Origin: Pseudomonas sp. PDM16
GTDB taxonomy: Bacteria; Pseudomonadota; Gammaproteobacteria; Pseudomonadales; Pseudomonadaceae
Direction of reading: 5' to 3'
Length of the DNA: 64,000 bases
Assembly (NCBI RefSeq): GCF_014851865.1
Contig: NZ_JACVAM010000001.1
Span: 620,001 to 684,000 of the forward strand
Position numbers and translations under genes: made by a program. This document shows, in pieces, positions 45,780-55,453 of this stretch (its first letter is position 1; the number at the start of each line of letters is the position of its first letter). The notes beneath the pieces are model-generated. The model ran no database searches and was not told the origin of the DNA. It saw only the letters and a program-made list of their open reading frames with translations.

Positions 45780-45780
<1 letters not shown>

Positions 45781-46589
45781 TGAGCCGTCTGCAGAGCCGA
45801 TTTGCCGAGCTGAAACAGCAGAACCGCGCCGCCCTGGTCACCTTCGTCACCGGCGGCGACCCGGACTACGACACCTCGCTGGCCATCCTCAAGGGCCTGC
45901 CGGCAGCCGGTGCCGACGTGATCGAGCTGGGCATGCCCTTCACCGATCCGATGGCCGACGGCCCGTCGATCCAGCTGGCCAACATCCGCGCCCTGGGTGC
46001 CAAGCAGACCCTGGCCAAGACCCTGCAGATGGTTCGCGAATTCCGCCAGGGCGAGCAGAACACCCCGCTGGTGCTGATGGGCTACTTCAACCCCATCCAC
46101 TACTACGGCGTGGACAAGTTCATCGCCGACGCCAAGGAAGCCGGCGTGGACGGCCTGATCGTGGTCGACCTGCCGCCGGAACATAACGCCGACCTGTGCT
46201 TCCCGGCCCAGGCCGCGGGCATCGACTTTATCCGCCTGACCACCCCGACCACCGACGACAAGCGCCTGCCGACCGTACTCAACGGCAGCTCCGGCTTCGT
46301 CTACTACGTCTCCGTGGCCGGCGTGACCGGCGCTGGTTCCGCGACCCTGAACCAGGTGGAAGAAGCCCACGCCCGCCTGCGCCGCCACACCGACCTGCCG
46401 GTGTGCATCGGCTTCGGCATCCGCACCCCGGAGCACGCCGCCGACGTGGCGCGCCGCGCCGAAGGCGTGGTGGTGGGTTCGGCGCTGGTTGACCAGATCG
46501 CCAAGGCGTCCACCTCGCAGCAGGCCGTCGAGGGCGTGCTGAACCTGTGCGCCCAGCTGGCCGAGGGTGTGCGCGGCGCTCGTCGCTGA
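45780..46589 (+). CDS. trpA: Tryptophan synthase alpha subunit
   Basis: A 269-residue TIM-barrel protein that cleaves indole-3-glycerol phosphate to indole. Both catalytic residues are present at the standard places, Glu49 (VIELGMPF) and Asp60 (PMADGPS). The phosphate-binding loops GVTGAG and [10 protein letters not shown] are also visible. ATG 45780 overlaps the trpB stop. The operon ends in the terminator at 46611. Confidence 0.97.
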
Positions 46590-46610
46590 GTTCGTCTGCT
46601 GCACAAAAAA

Positions 46611-46628
46611 GCCGCCCCGAGGGGCGGC
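46611..46628. terminator. Bidirectional intrinsic terminator between trpA and the M14 peptidase gene
   Basis: GCCGCCCCGAGGGGCGGC is a perfect hairpin flanked by six A residues on the left and five T residues on the right. It can therefore end trpBA on the plus strand and the convergent peptidase gene on the minus strand. Confidence 0.93.
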
Positions 46629-46647
46629 TTTTTCATTCCGGCACCAT

Positions 46648-47772
46648 TCAGCGCAGCTTGCCGGCCATCACCGCAAGCACGCTCAGCACATCCCGCGCCA
46701 GGCGCTTGGAGCGCGCCCCGTTCCAGCCGGTACGCGGGTCTGGTGAGAGATCGTGGTCCTTGAATGGCATCTCCACCGTGTAGGCCAGGCAGTCGTAGGT
46801 CTGCCCGACCCAGTTGCAGGCCAGTGCCAGATTGGCCTGGCCGGGCTCGTCGCGCGGATAGCCATGCTCCACCTGGAATTCGCCAACAGCCATCAGGCGC
46901 TGGCGGAACTCCTGCTCCAGCGCGTCCAGGCGCGGGGTAAAGCCAGGATTGCCCTCGCAGCCCGCGGTGAACACGTAGGGAATTTCCTCGTCGCCGTGGA
47001 TATCCAGGAAGCAATCGACGCCATGAGTGGCCATTTGCTGCTGGACGAACAGCACCTCCGGGCTCTCGCTCGCCGAGGGCGCCTGCCAGGCACGGTTGAG
47101 GTCCCGGCCGGCGGCGTTGGTGCGCAGGTTGCCGAGGAAGGCACCGTCCGGATTCATGTGTGGTATCAGGTACAGATCCGCCTGGGCCAGCAGACAGCGC
47201 AGCTCCTCGTCGTCCTTTGCCAGGCGCTCGATGAGGCCCTCCATGTACCACTCGGCCATGTGTTCGCCCGGGTGCTGCTGGGCGATCAGCCAGATCTTGC
47301 GCGGCGCACTGGCCGTGCCGCGCACATGCAGCAGCGGCAGCTCGCGACCCTGCAGGCTGCTGCCGCAGGCCAGCAGCTCGACGCTGGGCAGCGCCAGCGC
47401 CTTGACCAGCAGCTGGGCGTGGCGGGCACGGCTGTAGGGCTCGAAGTAGGCGAAGCGGGCTTGAGCCTGCTCGGCCAACAGCTCGACGTGCAGGCCACCG
47501 TCGTCGAAGGTGGTCGGTACGCGGAACCAGTCCTCGCCGTCATAGCTGGCCACGGCCTGGTAGCCGCTCCAGGCGAGCGGGTAGCTGGACTGGCGAGCAT
47601 TCTCCAGGCTGAAGCAGTGCGTCTGCCCCGGTGTCAGGCCGTCGGCAAGAAAGTGGAACCACTGGAAATGATCGCTGGCGAAATCCTTGCGGATGGCCAG
47701 GCGCACGCGGCTCGGATCGCTGGCATCCAGCACCTGGATATTGCCGCTATCGAAATCGCTGCGAATCTGCAT
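46648..47772 (-). CDS. M14-family zinc carboxypeptidase (cytosolic carboxypeptidase type)
   Basis: A 374-residue protein. An N-terminal beta-sandwich domain (about 1-125, RLAIRKDFASDHFQWFHFL) precedes the M14 catalytic domain. Zinc ligands are His167 and Glu170 (HPGEH) and His259 (DIHGDEE); NPDG at 207-210 and DLNR at about 224 contribute to substrate binding; Glu334 (YTVEMPFK) is the likely catalytic base. There is no signal peptide, so it acts in the cytoplasm. Substrate is unknown. It converges on trpBA. Confidence 0.88.
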   Translation of the reverse strand: MQIRSDFDSGNIQVLDASDPSRVRLAIRKDFASDHFQWFHFLADGLTPGQTHCFSLENARQSSYPLAWSGYQAVASYDGEDWFRVPTTFDDGGLHVELLAEQAQARFAYFEPYSRARHAQLLVKALALPSVELLACGSSLQGRELPLLHVRGTASAPRKIWLIAQQHPGEHMAEWYMEGLIERLAKDDEELRCLLAQADLYLIPHMNPDGAFLGNLRTNAAGRDLNRAWQAPSASESPEVLFVQQQMATHGVDCFLDIHGDEEIPYVFTAGCEGNPGFTPRLDALEQEFRQRLMAVGEFQVEHGYPRDEPGQANLALACNWVGQTYDCLAYTVEMPFKDHDLSPDPRTGWNGARSKRLARDVLSVLAVMAGKLR

Positions 47773-47849
47773 GGGGAACTCCTGCCGAACAATGCCGGCA
47801 GGATACCCCCCACGACGCGTGGGAGCACGCGCCGCAGGGTGGGCGGCGG

Positions 47850-49760
47850 TCAGATACGGAAGCGGCTGACCATGTTCTGCAGCTCGCCACCGAGACGGGC
47901 CAGCTCGACGCTGGAGGCGGCAGTTTCGTCGCTGGCCGCGGCGCTCTGCTCGGAGACGTCGCGGACGTTGATCACGCTGCGGCTGATCTCCTCTGCCACC
48001 GCACTCTGCTCCTCGGCGGCAGCAGCGATCTGCAGGTTCATCGACTGGATGCTGGAGACCCGGCGGGTGATGCCCTCCAGTGACTCGCCGGCCTTGCGTG
48101 TCAGCGCCACGCTGCTGTCGGTCAGGGTACGGCTGTTGTTCATCACCTCGGCCACCTGCTGGGTGCCGTTCTGCAGGCCGGTAACCAGCTCGGCGATTTC
48201 CTCGGTGGACTTCTGGGTACGCTGGGCCAGGCTGCGTACCTCGTCGGCGACGACCGCAAAGCCACGCCCGGCCTCACCGGCACGGGCAGCCTCGATGGCG
48301 GCGTTGAGCGCCAGCAGGTTGGTCTGATCGGCGACCGCGCGGATCACGTCCATCACGCCGCTGATCTTGTCGCTTTCCTGCTGCAACACCTGAAGGGCGT
48401 CTGTGGAGCGGCCAACCTCGTCGGCCAGGCGCTCGATCTGCGCCACCACCTCGGCTACCACGCGGTCACCCTCACGGGCTTCGCCGTCGGCCTCGTTGGC
48501 TGCCTGGGAAGCGCTCTCGGCGTTGCGCGCAACTTCCTGCACGGTTGCCGCCATCTCGTGCATGGCGGTGGCAACCTGGTCGGTCTCGACTTTCTGGATG
48601 TTCACCCCCGCGCTGGTCTGCTCGGTCACGGCGGACAGCTGCTCGGCGGCGCTGGCGATCTGGGTGACGCTGTCGCGGATGCCGCCGATCAGCTCGCGCA
48701 GGCTCACGCCCATGCGGTGCACGCCCTGTTGCAACAGGCCCAGCTCGTCGCGGCGGTCGGTGTTCAGGTCGGCGGTGAGGTCGCCGTCGGCGATGCGCTC
48801 GACCACGCTCAGGGTTTCGCGCAGCGGGCGGGTGATCTGGCGGGTGATGATCACCGCGGCCAGGCCGCCAAGGACCAGCGCCAGCAGGGCGCTGATGGCC
48901 TGCAACGACAGCGCGCGGGCGCTCTCCTCGTCGCGACGCTCGAACTGGATCTTCATCAGCTCTTCGTCGAGTCGGACAATGATCTGGCCCTGCTCGGTCA
49001 TTTCCGCACGAGCCTTGGTAATCTGCTCGACGGTGTTCTTGTACTGTTTCACCGCCGCCTCGTAGCGAACCAGGGCCTGGTTTGCCGGGCCGGTGAGCGA
49101 TGCACCGAAGCTGTCGTCAAGGCCGCCGAGCGCGGTCTTGGCCTTCTCCAGTTGCTGGATGGCCAGCTGCTCGGATTTGGCATCCGAGTTGAAGATGAAG
49201 CCGCGTACTTCATAGCGCGCCATCAGCAGCTCTTCGCGGGCACTGGCTACCGCCTGGAAGTCGATGAAGCGGTCGGCGTCATCCGGGCGCTGCTGCACCG
49301 AGGCAGCCAGGGCGTCGAAGGCGGTCAGAGCCGCCTGGGCGCTGCCGACCATTTCCTGGCGGGCGGCCGCGCGTGCCTGGTAGCCGGCGCGCATGGCGTT
49401 GAGAGAGGCGCGGTACTGGTCGATGACATTGCCCTGCTGCTTCAGACGCTCGAGGTTCTCCGGGCTCTTGAAGTGGCTGGTGACCTCTTCCTGCAGGCGC
49501 TCGTACTTGTCGAGCGAGTCGACCACCGTCTGCGCCACGGCCTCGTCGCCATTGGCGAGCATGTACTGAAGACGGGTGATGCGCAGCTTGGTCAGCTCGG
49601 AGTCGAGGCTGGCGATGTCGCCCATCCAGTTGCTGCGGTCGATCAGGCCGTTGATGCTGCTCCAGCTGGTGAGCGCCAGCAGCAGAGTAAGAGTCAGCAC
49701 CAGGCCGAAGCCCAGGCCGAGTTTGCGGGTGACGCTGAGGTTGCCAAGCAAGGTATTCAT
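47850..49760 (-). CDS. Methyl-accepting chemotaxis protein with large helical sensor domain
   Basis: A 636-residue chemoreceptor starting at ATG 49760 ([20 protein letters not shown]). TM1 is at about 15-35. The periplasmic region (36-284) is all-helical and about 250 residues long, resembling the HBM-type sensors that bind organic acids. TM2 is at about 285-307, HAMP at 308-360, and the cytoplasmic signalling hairpin follows, with the conserved tip [41 protein letters not shown]. There is no C-terminal CheR-binding pentapeptide. The ligand cannot be named from sequence. Confidence 0.92.
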   Translation of the reverse strand: MNTLLGNLSVTRKLGLGFGLVLTLTLLLALTSWSSINGLIDRSNWMGDIASLDSELTKLRITRLQYMLANGDEAVAQTVVDSLDKYERLQEEVTSHFKSPENLERLKQQGNVIDQYRASLNAMRAGYQARAAARQEMVGSAQAALTAFDALAASVQQRPDDADRFIDFQAVASAREELLMARYEVRGFIFNSDAKSEQLAIQQLEKAKTALGGLDDSFGASLTGPANQALVRYEAAVKQYKNTVEQITKARAEMTEQGQIIVRLDEELMKIQFERRDEESARALSLQAISALLALVLGGLAAVIITRQITRPLRETLSVVERIADGDLTADLNTDRRDELGLLQQGVHRMGVSLRELIGGIRDSVTQIASAAEQLSAVTEQTSAGVNIQKVETDQVATAMHEMAATVQEVARNAESASQAANEADGEAREGDRVVAEVVAQIERLADEVGRSTDALQVLQQESDKISGVMDVIRAVADQTNLLALNAAIEAARAGEAGRGFAVVADEVRSLAQRTQKSTEEIAELVTGLQNGTQQVAEVMNNSRTLTDSSVALTRKAGESLEGITRRVSSIQSMNLQIAAAAEEQSAVAEEISRSVINVRDVSEQSAAASDETAASSVELARLGGELQNMVSRFRI

Positions 49761-49936
49761 TATTGGATCCCAAGAAGTCGGAGTTCGTTGAGTGACTGGA
49801 CTCTTGTTCTTCTTGGGCCAGCCTCCGCGCGCGCGGAGGCGAACTTGATCATAAATGGCCATCATTTGCCAAGCCATTGGCGCCAGGGAATCATCGGTCA
49901 AGATGTGTCGAGCCAGGCGTCAGGCGCGCCGAGAGA

Positions 49937-50242
49937 TCAGGACGATTCGAGCACCCGCAGGCTCACCTGGCGCACCCACTCGGCGGTTTCCCGCTGAAAA
50001 TCCAGCAGGTGCGGTGCCGTGAGATGGGCCTGCAGATGCTTGAGGCTCTGCCACTGCTCGATGATTACCAACCCGTCGACATCCTGGTGCTGCTCGGGCA
50101 ACCCTGCGGTCAGATCGGTCGCCACGCGATAGGCCAGACAACCAACCTCGGCCTGTACCCGCGGCTGGTTGGCTCGCACGGCGTCCAGCAGCGGCTGACG
50201 CTGACCCGGCACACAGCTGATCTCTATGATCACCTCGATCAT
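49937..50242 (-). CDS. Antibiotic biosynthesis monooxygenase (ABM) domain protein
   Basis: A 101-residue dimeric alpha+beta barrel protein starting MIEVIIEISCVPGQRQPLLDAVRANQPRVQAEVGC and continuing VIIEQWQSLKHLQAHLTAPHLLDF, which is the ABM/YgiN pattern. Members include quinol monooxygenases; the substrate is not predictable. It lies downstream of the dkgB remnant on the same strand, and the two may once have formed an operon. Confidence 0.85.
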   Translation of the reverse strand: MIEVIIEISCVPGQRQPLLDAVRANQPRVQAEVGCLAYRVATDLTAGLPEQHQDVDGLVIIEQWQSLKHLQAHLTAPHLLDFQRETAEWVRQVSLRVLESS

Positions 50243-50324
50243 CGGACACTCCTCGCCGCCGCAGGCGGCCATGGTGGCACTCCCTTGTTGGGACACCCCG
50301 CCATGCATTTCGTCCGACTTGCCG

Positions 50325-50460
50325 TCAGTCCCAGGACGGAGCGAAGTCCGGGTTGGCGATGCGCTCACCGCCAGTTGAGCTGGAGGTCGGTGAGCAGCGA
50401 GTCGATGACTACCTGGCCCTTGAGGCGGAAGGTGCCGAGGCCGAGTGAGGGAATCTGCAT
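50325..50460 (-). pseudogene. dkgB: Remnant of a DkgB-like aldo/keto reductase with a large internal deletion
   Basis: From ATG 50460 the minus strand reads MQIPSLGLGTFRLKGQVVID, the typical N-terminus of 2,5-diketo-D-gluconate reductase B, for about 20-25 residues, then reaches a stop at 50365. In the next frame, 50369-50325 reads GERIANPDFAPSWD followed by a stop, which is the typical C-terminal end of the same enzyme. Everything between (about 230 residues of a roughly 267-residue protein) is missing and the two ends are out of frame. DkgB genes commonly stand divergent from a LysR gene, as here. Overall this is a deletion scar rather than a functional gene. Confidence 0.8.
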
Positions 50461-50569
50461 GGAGCGTCTCCCGTTTCATGTGCAGAGCGATTGCCGAGCC
50501 GCAGTGTCCACGCCACACTCGTGTGGAAAACCTAGCATCGTGGCAAAGATAATTGCCCCGGAGTCACGA

Positions 50570-51490
50570 ATGAAGACGACCCTGGACGAGCTACAGGCCT
50601 ACACCCAGGTGGTGGACTGCGGCTCCATTACCGCTGCCGCCGAGCAGTTGGGGCAGACCGCCTCTGGCATCAGCCGCGCTCTCGGCCGCCTGGAGGAGAA
50701 GCTCGAGGTCACTCTGCTGCGTCGTACCACGCGCCGCCTGGAACTGACCGAGGAGGGCGCCGCCTTTCTCGCCCAAGCTCGACGCATTCTCGCTGCCGTG
50801 GAAGAGGCCGAGGAACAGATGGCGCTGCGCCGGCAGGTACCGGCCGGACGCCTGCGGATCGATGCCGCCACGCCCTTCGTGCTGCACGTGCTGGTACCGC
50901 TGGTGGCCGGCTTCCGCCAGCGCTACCCGCAGATCGAGCTGGAGCTGACCAGCAACGAGCAGAACATCGACCTGCTGGAACAGCGCACCGACCTGGCCAT
51001 CCGCATCGGAGCCCTGCGCGATTCCAGCCTGCACGCACGCCCGCTCGGCTGCAGCCGCATCCGCGTGCTGGCCAGCCCGGCCTACCTGGCCGCCCATGGC
51101 ACCCCGGCGAGCCCGATGGAACTGAGCGGCCATGCGTTGCTCGGTTTCACCCAGCCGGAGAGCCTCAATGCCTGGCCGCTGCGTCATCTGCATGGCGACG
51201 GACTGGTCGTTGTGCCTACGCTCAAGGCCTCCAGTGGGGAGACCCTGCGCCAGCTCGCCCTGGCCGGTGCCGGGCTGGCCTGCCTGTCGGACTTCATGAC
51301 CGACCGGGACCGTGCGGAGGGCACGCTGGTGGAGGTGCTGGCCGAGCACAACGTCGATACCCGCCAGCCGATCAACGCCGTCTACTATCGCAATACCGCG
51401 CTGTCGGCGCGAATCGCCTGCTTTCTCGATTACCTGAGCGAATGCCTGGCTGGGCAAGGCTGGACGCGGTGCGATGGCGCCAGACGCTAG
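50570..51490 (+). CDS. LysR-family transcriptional regulator beside the dkgB remnant
   Basis: A 306-residue regulator starting at ATG 50570 (MKTTLDELQAYTQVVDCGSITAAAEQLGQTASGISRALGRLEEKLEVTLLRRTTRRLELTEEG). The winged helix is at about 5-65 and the substrate domain at about 90-295. It is divergent from the dkgB remnant 109 bp away, and so is probably an orphan of a lost target. The gene itself looks intact. Confidence 0.9.
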   Translation: MKTTLDELQAYTQVVDCGSITAAAEQLGQTASGISRALGRLEEKLEVTLLRRTTRRLELTEEGAAFLAQARRILAAVEEAEEQMALRRQVPAGRLRIDAATPFVLHVLVPLVAGFRQRYPQIELELTSNEQNIDLLEQRTDLAIRIGALRDSSLHARPLGCSRIRVLASPAYLAAHGTPASPMELSGHALLGFTQPESLNAWPLRHLHGDGLVVVPTLKASSGETLRQLALAGAGLACLSDFMTDRDRAEGTLVEVLAEHNVDTRQPINAVYYRNTALSARIACFLDYLSECLAGQGWTRCDGARR

Positions 51491-51494
51491 CCGT

Positions 51495-51866
51495 CTATTC
51501 AGGCTTCCGACAGCCGCTTTCCCGCAGCGCCACCACCTGCAGCGCTCCGTCTTCCAGCGTGCAGACGAAGGTGTAGCAACCCGGCGCCAGTGGAGCGTCG
51601 GGCAGCACGCCGGTGAGGTGGCGCGAGGCCAGTTGCACGCGGGTCTTGCGATAGTGCGCCTGGGTGCCTGGCAGGCGATGCCAGCGGCTGGTCTGGCCGG
51701 GGGCCAGCGGGCCCAGGTCGACGTCGGTGCCGAGCTGGGGTTTGCCCTGCCAGACATGCTCGAAGGATTCGCCGCTGTCGTTGCGAATGCGTAGCTGGAT
51801 CTCATCGGCGGCCTGCGCATGCAGGGCCAGCAGCAGACCGTACAGGGCCGGCAGACTGCGCCACAT
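51495..51866 (-). CDS. Exported small hypothetical protein
   Basis: A 123-residue protein with a signal peptide (MWRSLPALYGLLLALHAQAA) and a beta-rich mature region: DEIQLRIRNDSGESFEHVWQG, PLAPGQTSRWHRLPG and GCYTFVCTLEDG. Two cysteines are near the end. I do not recognise a family. Its start overlaps the stop of the upstream LprI-like gene by one base, so it is in an operon with it. Confidence 0.72.
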   Translation of the reverse strand: MWRSLPALYGLLLALHAQAADEIQLRIRNDSGESFEHVWQGKPQLGTDVDLGPLAPGQTSRWHRLPGTQAHYRKTRVQLASRHLTGVLPDAPLAPGCYTFVCTLEDGALQVVALRESGCRKPE

Positions 51867-52309
51867 CACGGCGAATCCTCCAGGCTTGCCAGGTCGAGCA
51901 GCAGGTCGCACACCCGTGCCCTGCGCCGATCCAGAGAGGCGCCGCCCAGGTTGAGGGCGGTGGAGCTGCCCTGGTCCGCATAGACGGCCGCGTTCCATTG
52001 TTCCTGAGCCTGGTCGAAGGTCAGCCAGGCCCGCTGTGCCGCACGCAGGGCCTCGCGTCGCTCGGGGCCAGCCACGGCGATCAGTTCGCGGTAGACGCGA
52101 TTGAGCTCCTTGTCCCAGGCACTCCAGGCGTCGGACTGTGCATCGAGCAGGTCGGCCGTGACGCCGGCGCTGCGCGCTGTGGCCAGCGCCAGTGCCTGGT
52201 CGATGGGGTGAGCCGTTTCGCGCCCGCAGAATGGCTCGCCGGCGCGGGCCGCGGGTGCCAGGGACACGAGCAGCGCCAGCGCGGTGTACAGGTAAAGACG
52301 GTTAACCAT
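51866..52309 (-). CDS. LprI/DUF1311-family exported protein
   Basis: A 147-residue protein with a signal peptide (MVNRLYLYTALALLVSLAPAARA). The mature domain has the DUF1311 (PF07007) pattern: WDKELNRVYRELIAVAGPERREALRAAQRAWLTFRD-like stretch and spaced cysteines (PFCGRE, RVCDLL). LprI of Mycobacterium inhibits lysozyme, but the role of most family members is unknown. It is followed directly by the small exported protein gene. Confidence 0.8.
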   Translation of the reverse strand: MVNRLYLYTALALLVSLAPAARAGEPFCGRETAHPIDQALALATARSAGVTADLLDAQSDAWSAWDKELNRVYRELIAVAGPERREALRAAQRAWLTFDQAQEQWNAAVYADQGSSTALNLGGASLDRRRARVCDLLLDLASLEDSP

Positions 52310-52333
52310 GCGGATCTCCTTTCGGGCGGGTAT

Positions 52334-52681
52334 TCAGCGCCAGCGCACCGGTACATCGGCATCGCAGGTGGTCACCCCCGACACGCTGTCGCGCGCTACC
52401 TGCAGGCGCACGTCCTGTGTGGCGACCGGTACGATAGCTCGCCCCTGGCGTCGGGCATATGCCTCGGCTACGCGGAAGGCAGCCTGCGTGCAGGCGAAGG
52501 CCACGGCCGCGTCTTCCGCCACGAACCAGTACCGCGCGTAGCGCACCGCCAGGCCGAAACCCTCTGTGCCGGGCCGGACGGTGAACCAGGTGTTGCGGTC
52601 ATGCCGATGCATGTACCCCGGTGCGGCGCTGCAGGCGGCGATCACCAGCGCCGCACCCAGCAGGGCGGCGCCAGGCTTCAT
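52334..52681 (-). CDS. Small lipoprotein, hypothetical
   Basis: A 115-residue protein with a lipoprotein signal (MKPGAALLGAALVIAAC, Cys17). The mature part has HRHDRNTWFTVRPGTEGFGLAVRYARYWFV and two cysteines (AFACTQAAF, TTCDADV). I do not recognise a family. The start overlaps the stop of the protease gene upstream by 4 bp, so they are coupled. Confidence 0.75.
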   Translation of the reverse strand: MKPGAALLGAALVIAACSAAPGYMHRHDRNTWFTVRPGTEGFGLAVRYARYWFVAEDAAVAFACTQAAFRVAEAYARRQGRAIVPVATQDVRLQVARDSVSGVTTCDADVPVRWR

Positions 52682-54333
52682 TCGGCCACCGTGTAGCTCA
52701 GCAGGTCGAGCGACTGCGTATCCCTGAAGTTCCATGACAGGGCGTCCGAGCGCGCCACGATGCTGTAGGTCTTGCCCTGTTCGAGCTTGCCACCGGGCAT
52801 CAGGTGCTCGCTGCGCGGGTCGAGGTAGAGCATGGTGGTCATGCCCTCGGCGCTGCGCATCAGCACGGCCTTCTTGCCGTTGCTCACCTTGGCTTCGTTG
52901 ACCCAGGCACTCTTGTCGTTCAGCGGCGGGTCGAGGTTTTCCACGGTGCCCGACAGGCGCACGATCTTGCGCCAGGTCTGGCTCTGCTGCGGGGCGGTGG
53001 CCTCGCTGCTTGCCGCTGCCTCCGCCCGTTGCAGGTCGCCCAGCGAGTTGTAGGCGATGGTCCAGTCCGAAAGACGGGTGTCGCGGCGGATATGATCGGC
53101 CGCCAGCATCAGGTTTTCCGTCCAGCCACCACAGGCGCCCTTCTTCTGACACAGCGGCCAGGCCAGGCTGATCCAGTCCTGCAACTGGGCAGCCTTGTCG
53201 TGCCCGGCCATGTCCAGCTGGATACCCGCACCGAGTGCCACACCAGCCTGGTTCTGCCGCGGAGCCACCACCAGCACGGCGCCGTTGCCCACGTCGAGCT
53301 TGCCCACGCGCAGCTGGCGCATCATGGCCCAGGCATATTCTTCCGCGGTTTTGCCGTCCAGATCGTCGACCAGCAGGGTGACGATCTCCACGCCCGTCTG
53401 CTGTGCGTGGTCGTACATCTTCTGCTCGAACTGCGCGCGGATGGCGGGGTCGAGGAAGCCGAATTCGTCGTAGATGAACTGGGCGCCCTTGGTCGGCAGC
53501 GCATTGGCGTCGGCCTTGGGCAGGTGCTGCGCCACGGTCATGGCAGGTGCTTGTGGCTCGGCGACCGGCGCAGGGCCGGTCGGTGCCGTTTCCGCGGCGG
53601 GCGGTTGCGCCGCACTCATGGCCTGACCGCCCCGGCACTGCGCCCCGCCTTGCAGCTCACAGGCCTCGGTCCAGCCGTTGGCGATGGCTTCGAGGCGCTT
53701 GCGGCGGCCGGGGTGGGTCTGCCCATCGGCCTCGGGGATCAGCGTGGCAATCGCATTCTGCGCGTCGCTCAAGGGGGCCCCCATCTTGTAGAGCACAAAG
53801 CCGCTGAACTTGTCCGATTCCAGCTCGATGGGCGGCTGGCTGCCGCCGGGCACGATGGTATGGCCCGAGAGGTGGTGGCCGATCTCATGCGCCATGATGC
53901 TCACGGGCGCCCAGTTGTTGGCCTGGGTGGCACGGATCACCTCGCCCATGAACTCGGGGTTGTAGGCGATCACCCGGCGCGGAATCCGGTCCGCTCCTGC
54001 CATGATCACCGCCGCCGCGTTGGGCACCTGCCCTTCGACGACCACGAAATTGGCCGGCAGGCCGGTGTAGCGCATGATTTCCGCGACCACGTGCGTGCCA
54101 CTGTTGCCGCCCTTGGACAGATCGGGCGGCGAGAAGGCCAGGGGGCTGCCGTCGTAGGAGCAGGCTTGCAGCGTGGCCGCCAGTTCGGCCGCCAGCTGCG
54201 CGCGGCTGGATTCGGCGTTCGTGGCTGTTTCTTGTGCCCATGTCGGACTCGCGCCGGCCAGGCCAGCGAACAGGGCGCAGGCGAGGGTGGCGGGACGGAA
54301 GCTGAACGGCAGATGAGCGGGTTGCTTGGGCAT
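52678..54333 (-). CDS. Secreted M48-like metalloprotease fused to a TPM domain
   Basis: A 551-residue protein starting at ATG 54333, with a signal peptide ending SPTWA (about residue 33). The protease part (about 40-220) has the zinc motif HEIGHH at 149-154 and a downstream LESDKF (third ligand probably Glu172), as in M48 peptidases, but no membrane helices. A proline/alanine linker (about 240-280) leads to a TPM domain (about 285-400: FLDPAIRAQFEQKMYDHAQQTGVEIVTLLVDDLDG and GKLDVGNGAVLVVAP). TPM is known from TLP18.3/Psb32/MOLO-1 proteins. The C-terminal 150 residues are not assigned. Target is unknown. Confidence 0.82.
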   Translation of the reverse strand: MPKQPAHLPFSFRPATLACALFAGLAGASPTWAQETATNAESSRAQLAAELAATLQACSYDGSPLAFSPPDLSKGGNSGTHVVAEIMRYTGLPANFVVVEGQVPNAAAVIMAGADRIPRRVIAYNPEFMGEVIRATQANNWAPVSIMAHEIGHHLSGHTIVPGGSQPPIELESDKFSGFVLYKMGAPLSDAQNAIATLIPEADGQTHPGRRKRLEAIANGWTEACELQGGAQCRGGQAMSAAQPPAAETAPTGPAPVAEPQAPAMTVAQHLPKADANALPTKGAQFIYDEFGFLDPAIRAQFEQKMYDHAQQTGVEIVTLLVDDLDGKTAEEYAWAMMRQLRVGKLDVGNGAVLVVAPRQNQAGVALGAGIQLDMAGHDKAAQLQDWISLAWPLCQKKGACGGWTENLMLAADHIRRDTRLSDWTIAYNSLGDLQRAEAAASSEATAPQQSQTWRKIVRLSGTVENLDPPLNDKSAWVNEAKVSNGKKAVLMRSAEGMTTMLYLDPRSEHLMPGGKLEQGKTYSIVARSDALSWNFRDTQSLDLLSYTVAE

Positions 54334-54472
54334 GATCGGGCTCCTCGGAGATCGTCGGCCAGCGATGCCGCCCACGCGGGTTCGTGTCGGCAGCGCTGTC
54401 TTCCTTGTGGCGGCGGCTATGGTATGCAGGCATCCGGACGGCGCCCATCATTCAGGTGAATGAGCCTCTTCT

Positions 54473-55267
54473 TCATCCCGCGTCCCTCTGCCACAGCACC
54501 CACGCCACCACGGCGTGGGCATAGAGTTGCGTGGCCTGCCACTTGAGCAGGGCGAACAGCGCACCGGCCAGCACCAGCCGCCAGCCATCGCGGCGCAGCT
54601 CGGCGAGGAAGAACTGTCGCAGCGCGCCGATGAACACCAGCGCCTGCAGTGTCGTCATGTACCAGGGCGACCACTGCCTGTGCCAGTGCAGCAGTGCCGG
54701 GGAGGGCGCCAGCACCAGAGGCAACTGGTTGATCATCTGCCAGGCGATGAACACCGCCTGGCAATACAGCGCCAAGGCCAGCAGCTCGGTGGCGTTGTAG
54801 CCCAGGCGACGGCGGAACAGACACCACGCGCTCAGGTAGGCGGCTACCACGCCCAGTGAGAACGACCACTTGGAATAGCTCGTGACCAGCGCGTACACGC
54901 GTTGCGCTGCCTCGCTCGGCAGCACGGGCCTGAGGTATTCGGTATGGCTCAGCACCAGTAGGAGCAGGCCGATGGCCAGGCAGAGCAAGGTCAGCGGATG
55001 CGGTAGGTCCTTGCGGCGGCCGAGTACGTACTCGCGCGCCATGCCACCTGGCGCGCGCAGGACACGCAGGGCATTGAGCAGGACGCGCCATTCGAACCAG
55101 CGAAAGCGCGCCCAGGCTTCCTTGCGCACGGTGGCCACGCCCATGCGCCCCGCCTTCTTCTGTCCGCACTGCGCGCAGTAGGGGCCGCCGAGCGGTGCCG
55201 CGCAGTTCAGGCAGGAGGTGGTATCAAACAGGGTGTCGGTGATCGTATTCACCAGGAGACGTTCCAT
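54473..55267 (-). CDS. DUF3667-like membrane protein with N-terminal zinc ribbon
   Basis: A 264-residue protein starting at ATG 55267. Near the N-terminus CLNCAAPLGGPYCAQCGQKK forms a four-cysteine zinc ribbon (residues about 19-35). Then come five or so membrane helices, including LTLLCLAIGLLLLVLSH and WSFSLGVVAAYLSAWCLF. The combination matches the DUF3667 family. Function is unknown. It is upstream of the protease gene on the same strand, with 139 bp between. Confidence 0.78.
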   Translation of the reverse strand: MERLLVNTITDTLFDTTSCLNCAAPLGGPYCAQCGQKKAGRMGVATVRKEAWARFRWFEWRVLLNALRVLRAPGGMAREYVLGRRKDLPHPLTLLCLAIGLLLLVLSHTEYLRPVLPSEAAQRVYALVTSYSKWSFSLGVVAAYLSAWCLFRRRLGYNATELLALALYCQAVFIAWQMINQLPLVLAPSPALLHWHRQWSPWYMTTLQALVFIGALRQFFLAELRRDGWRLVLAGALFALLKWQATQLYAHAVVAWVLWQRDAG

Positions 55268-55453
55268 GACGATCGAAGTGGACGACAGCTTGAGCATCGA
55301 TCGGCGGCGGCGAGGCCGTGCTCATCGAGGCAACAACACTGTGACGGGGATCTTAGAAAGCCCACCGAACACCGCCTATCCGTCACCTAGAGGATGGGCG
55401 TGCGGTGCGGAGCCTCTATCATCAGACGTCTCACAGCTTGAAAAGGAATTGCC

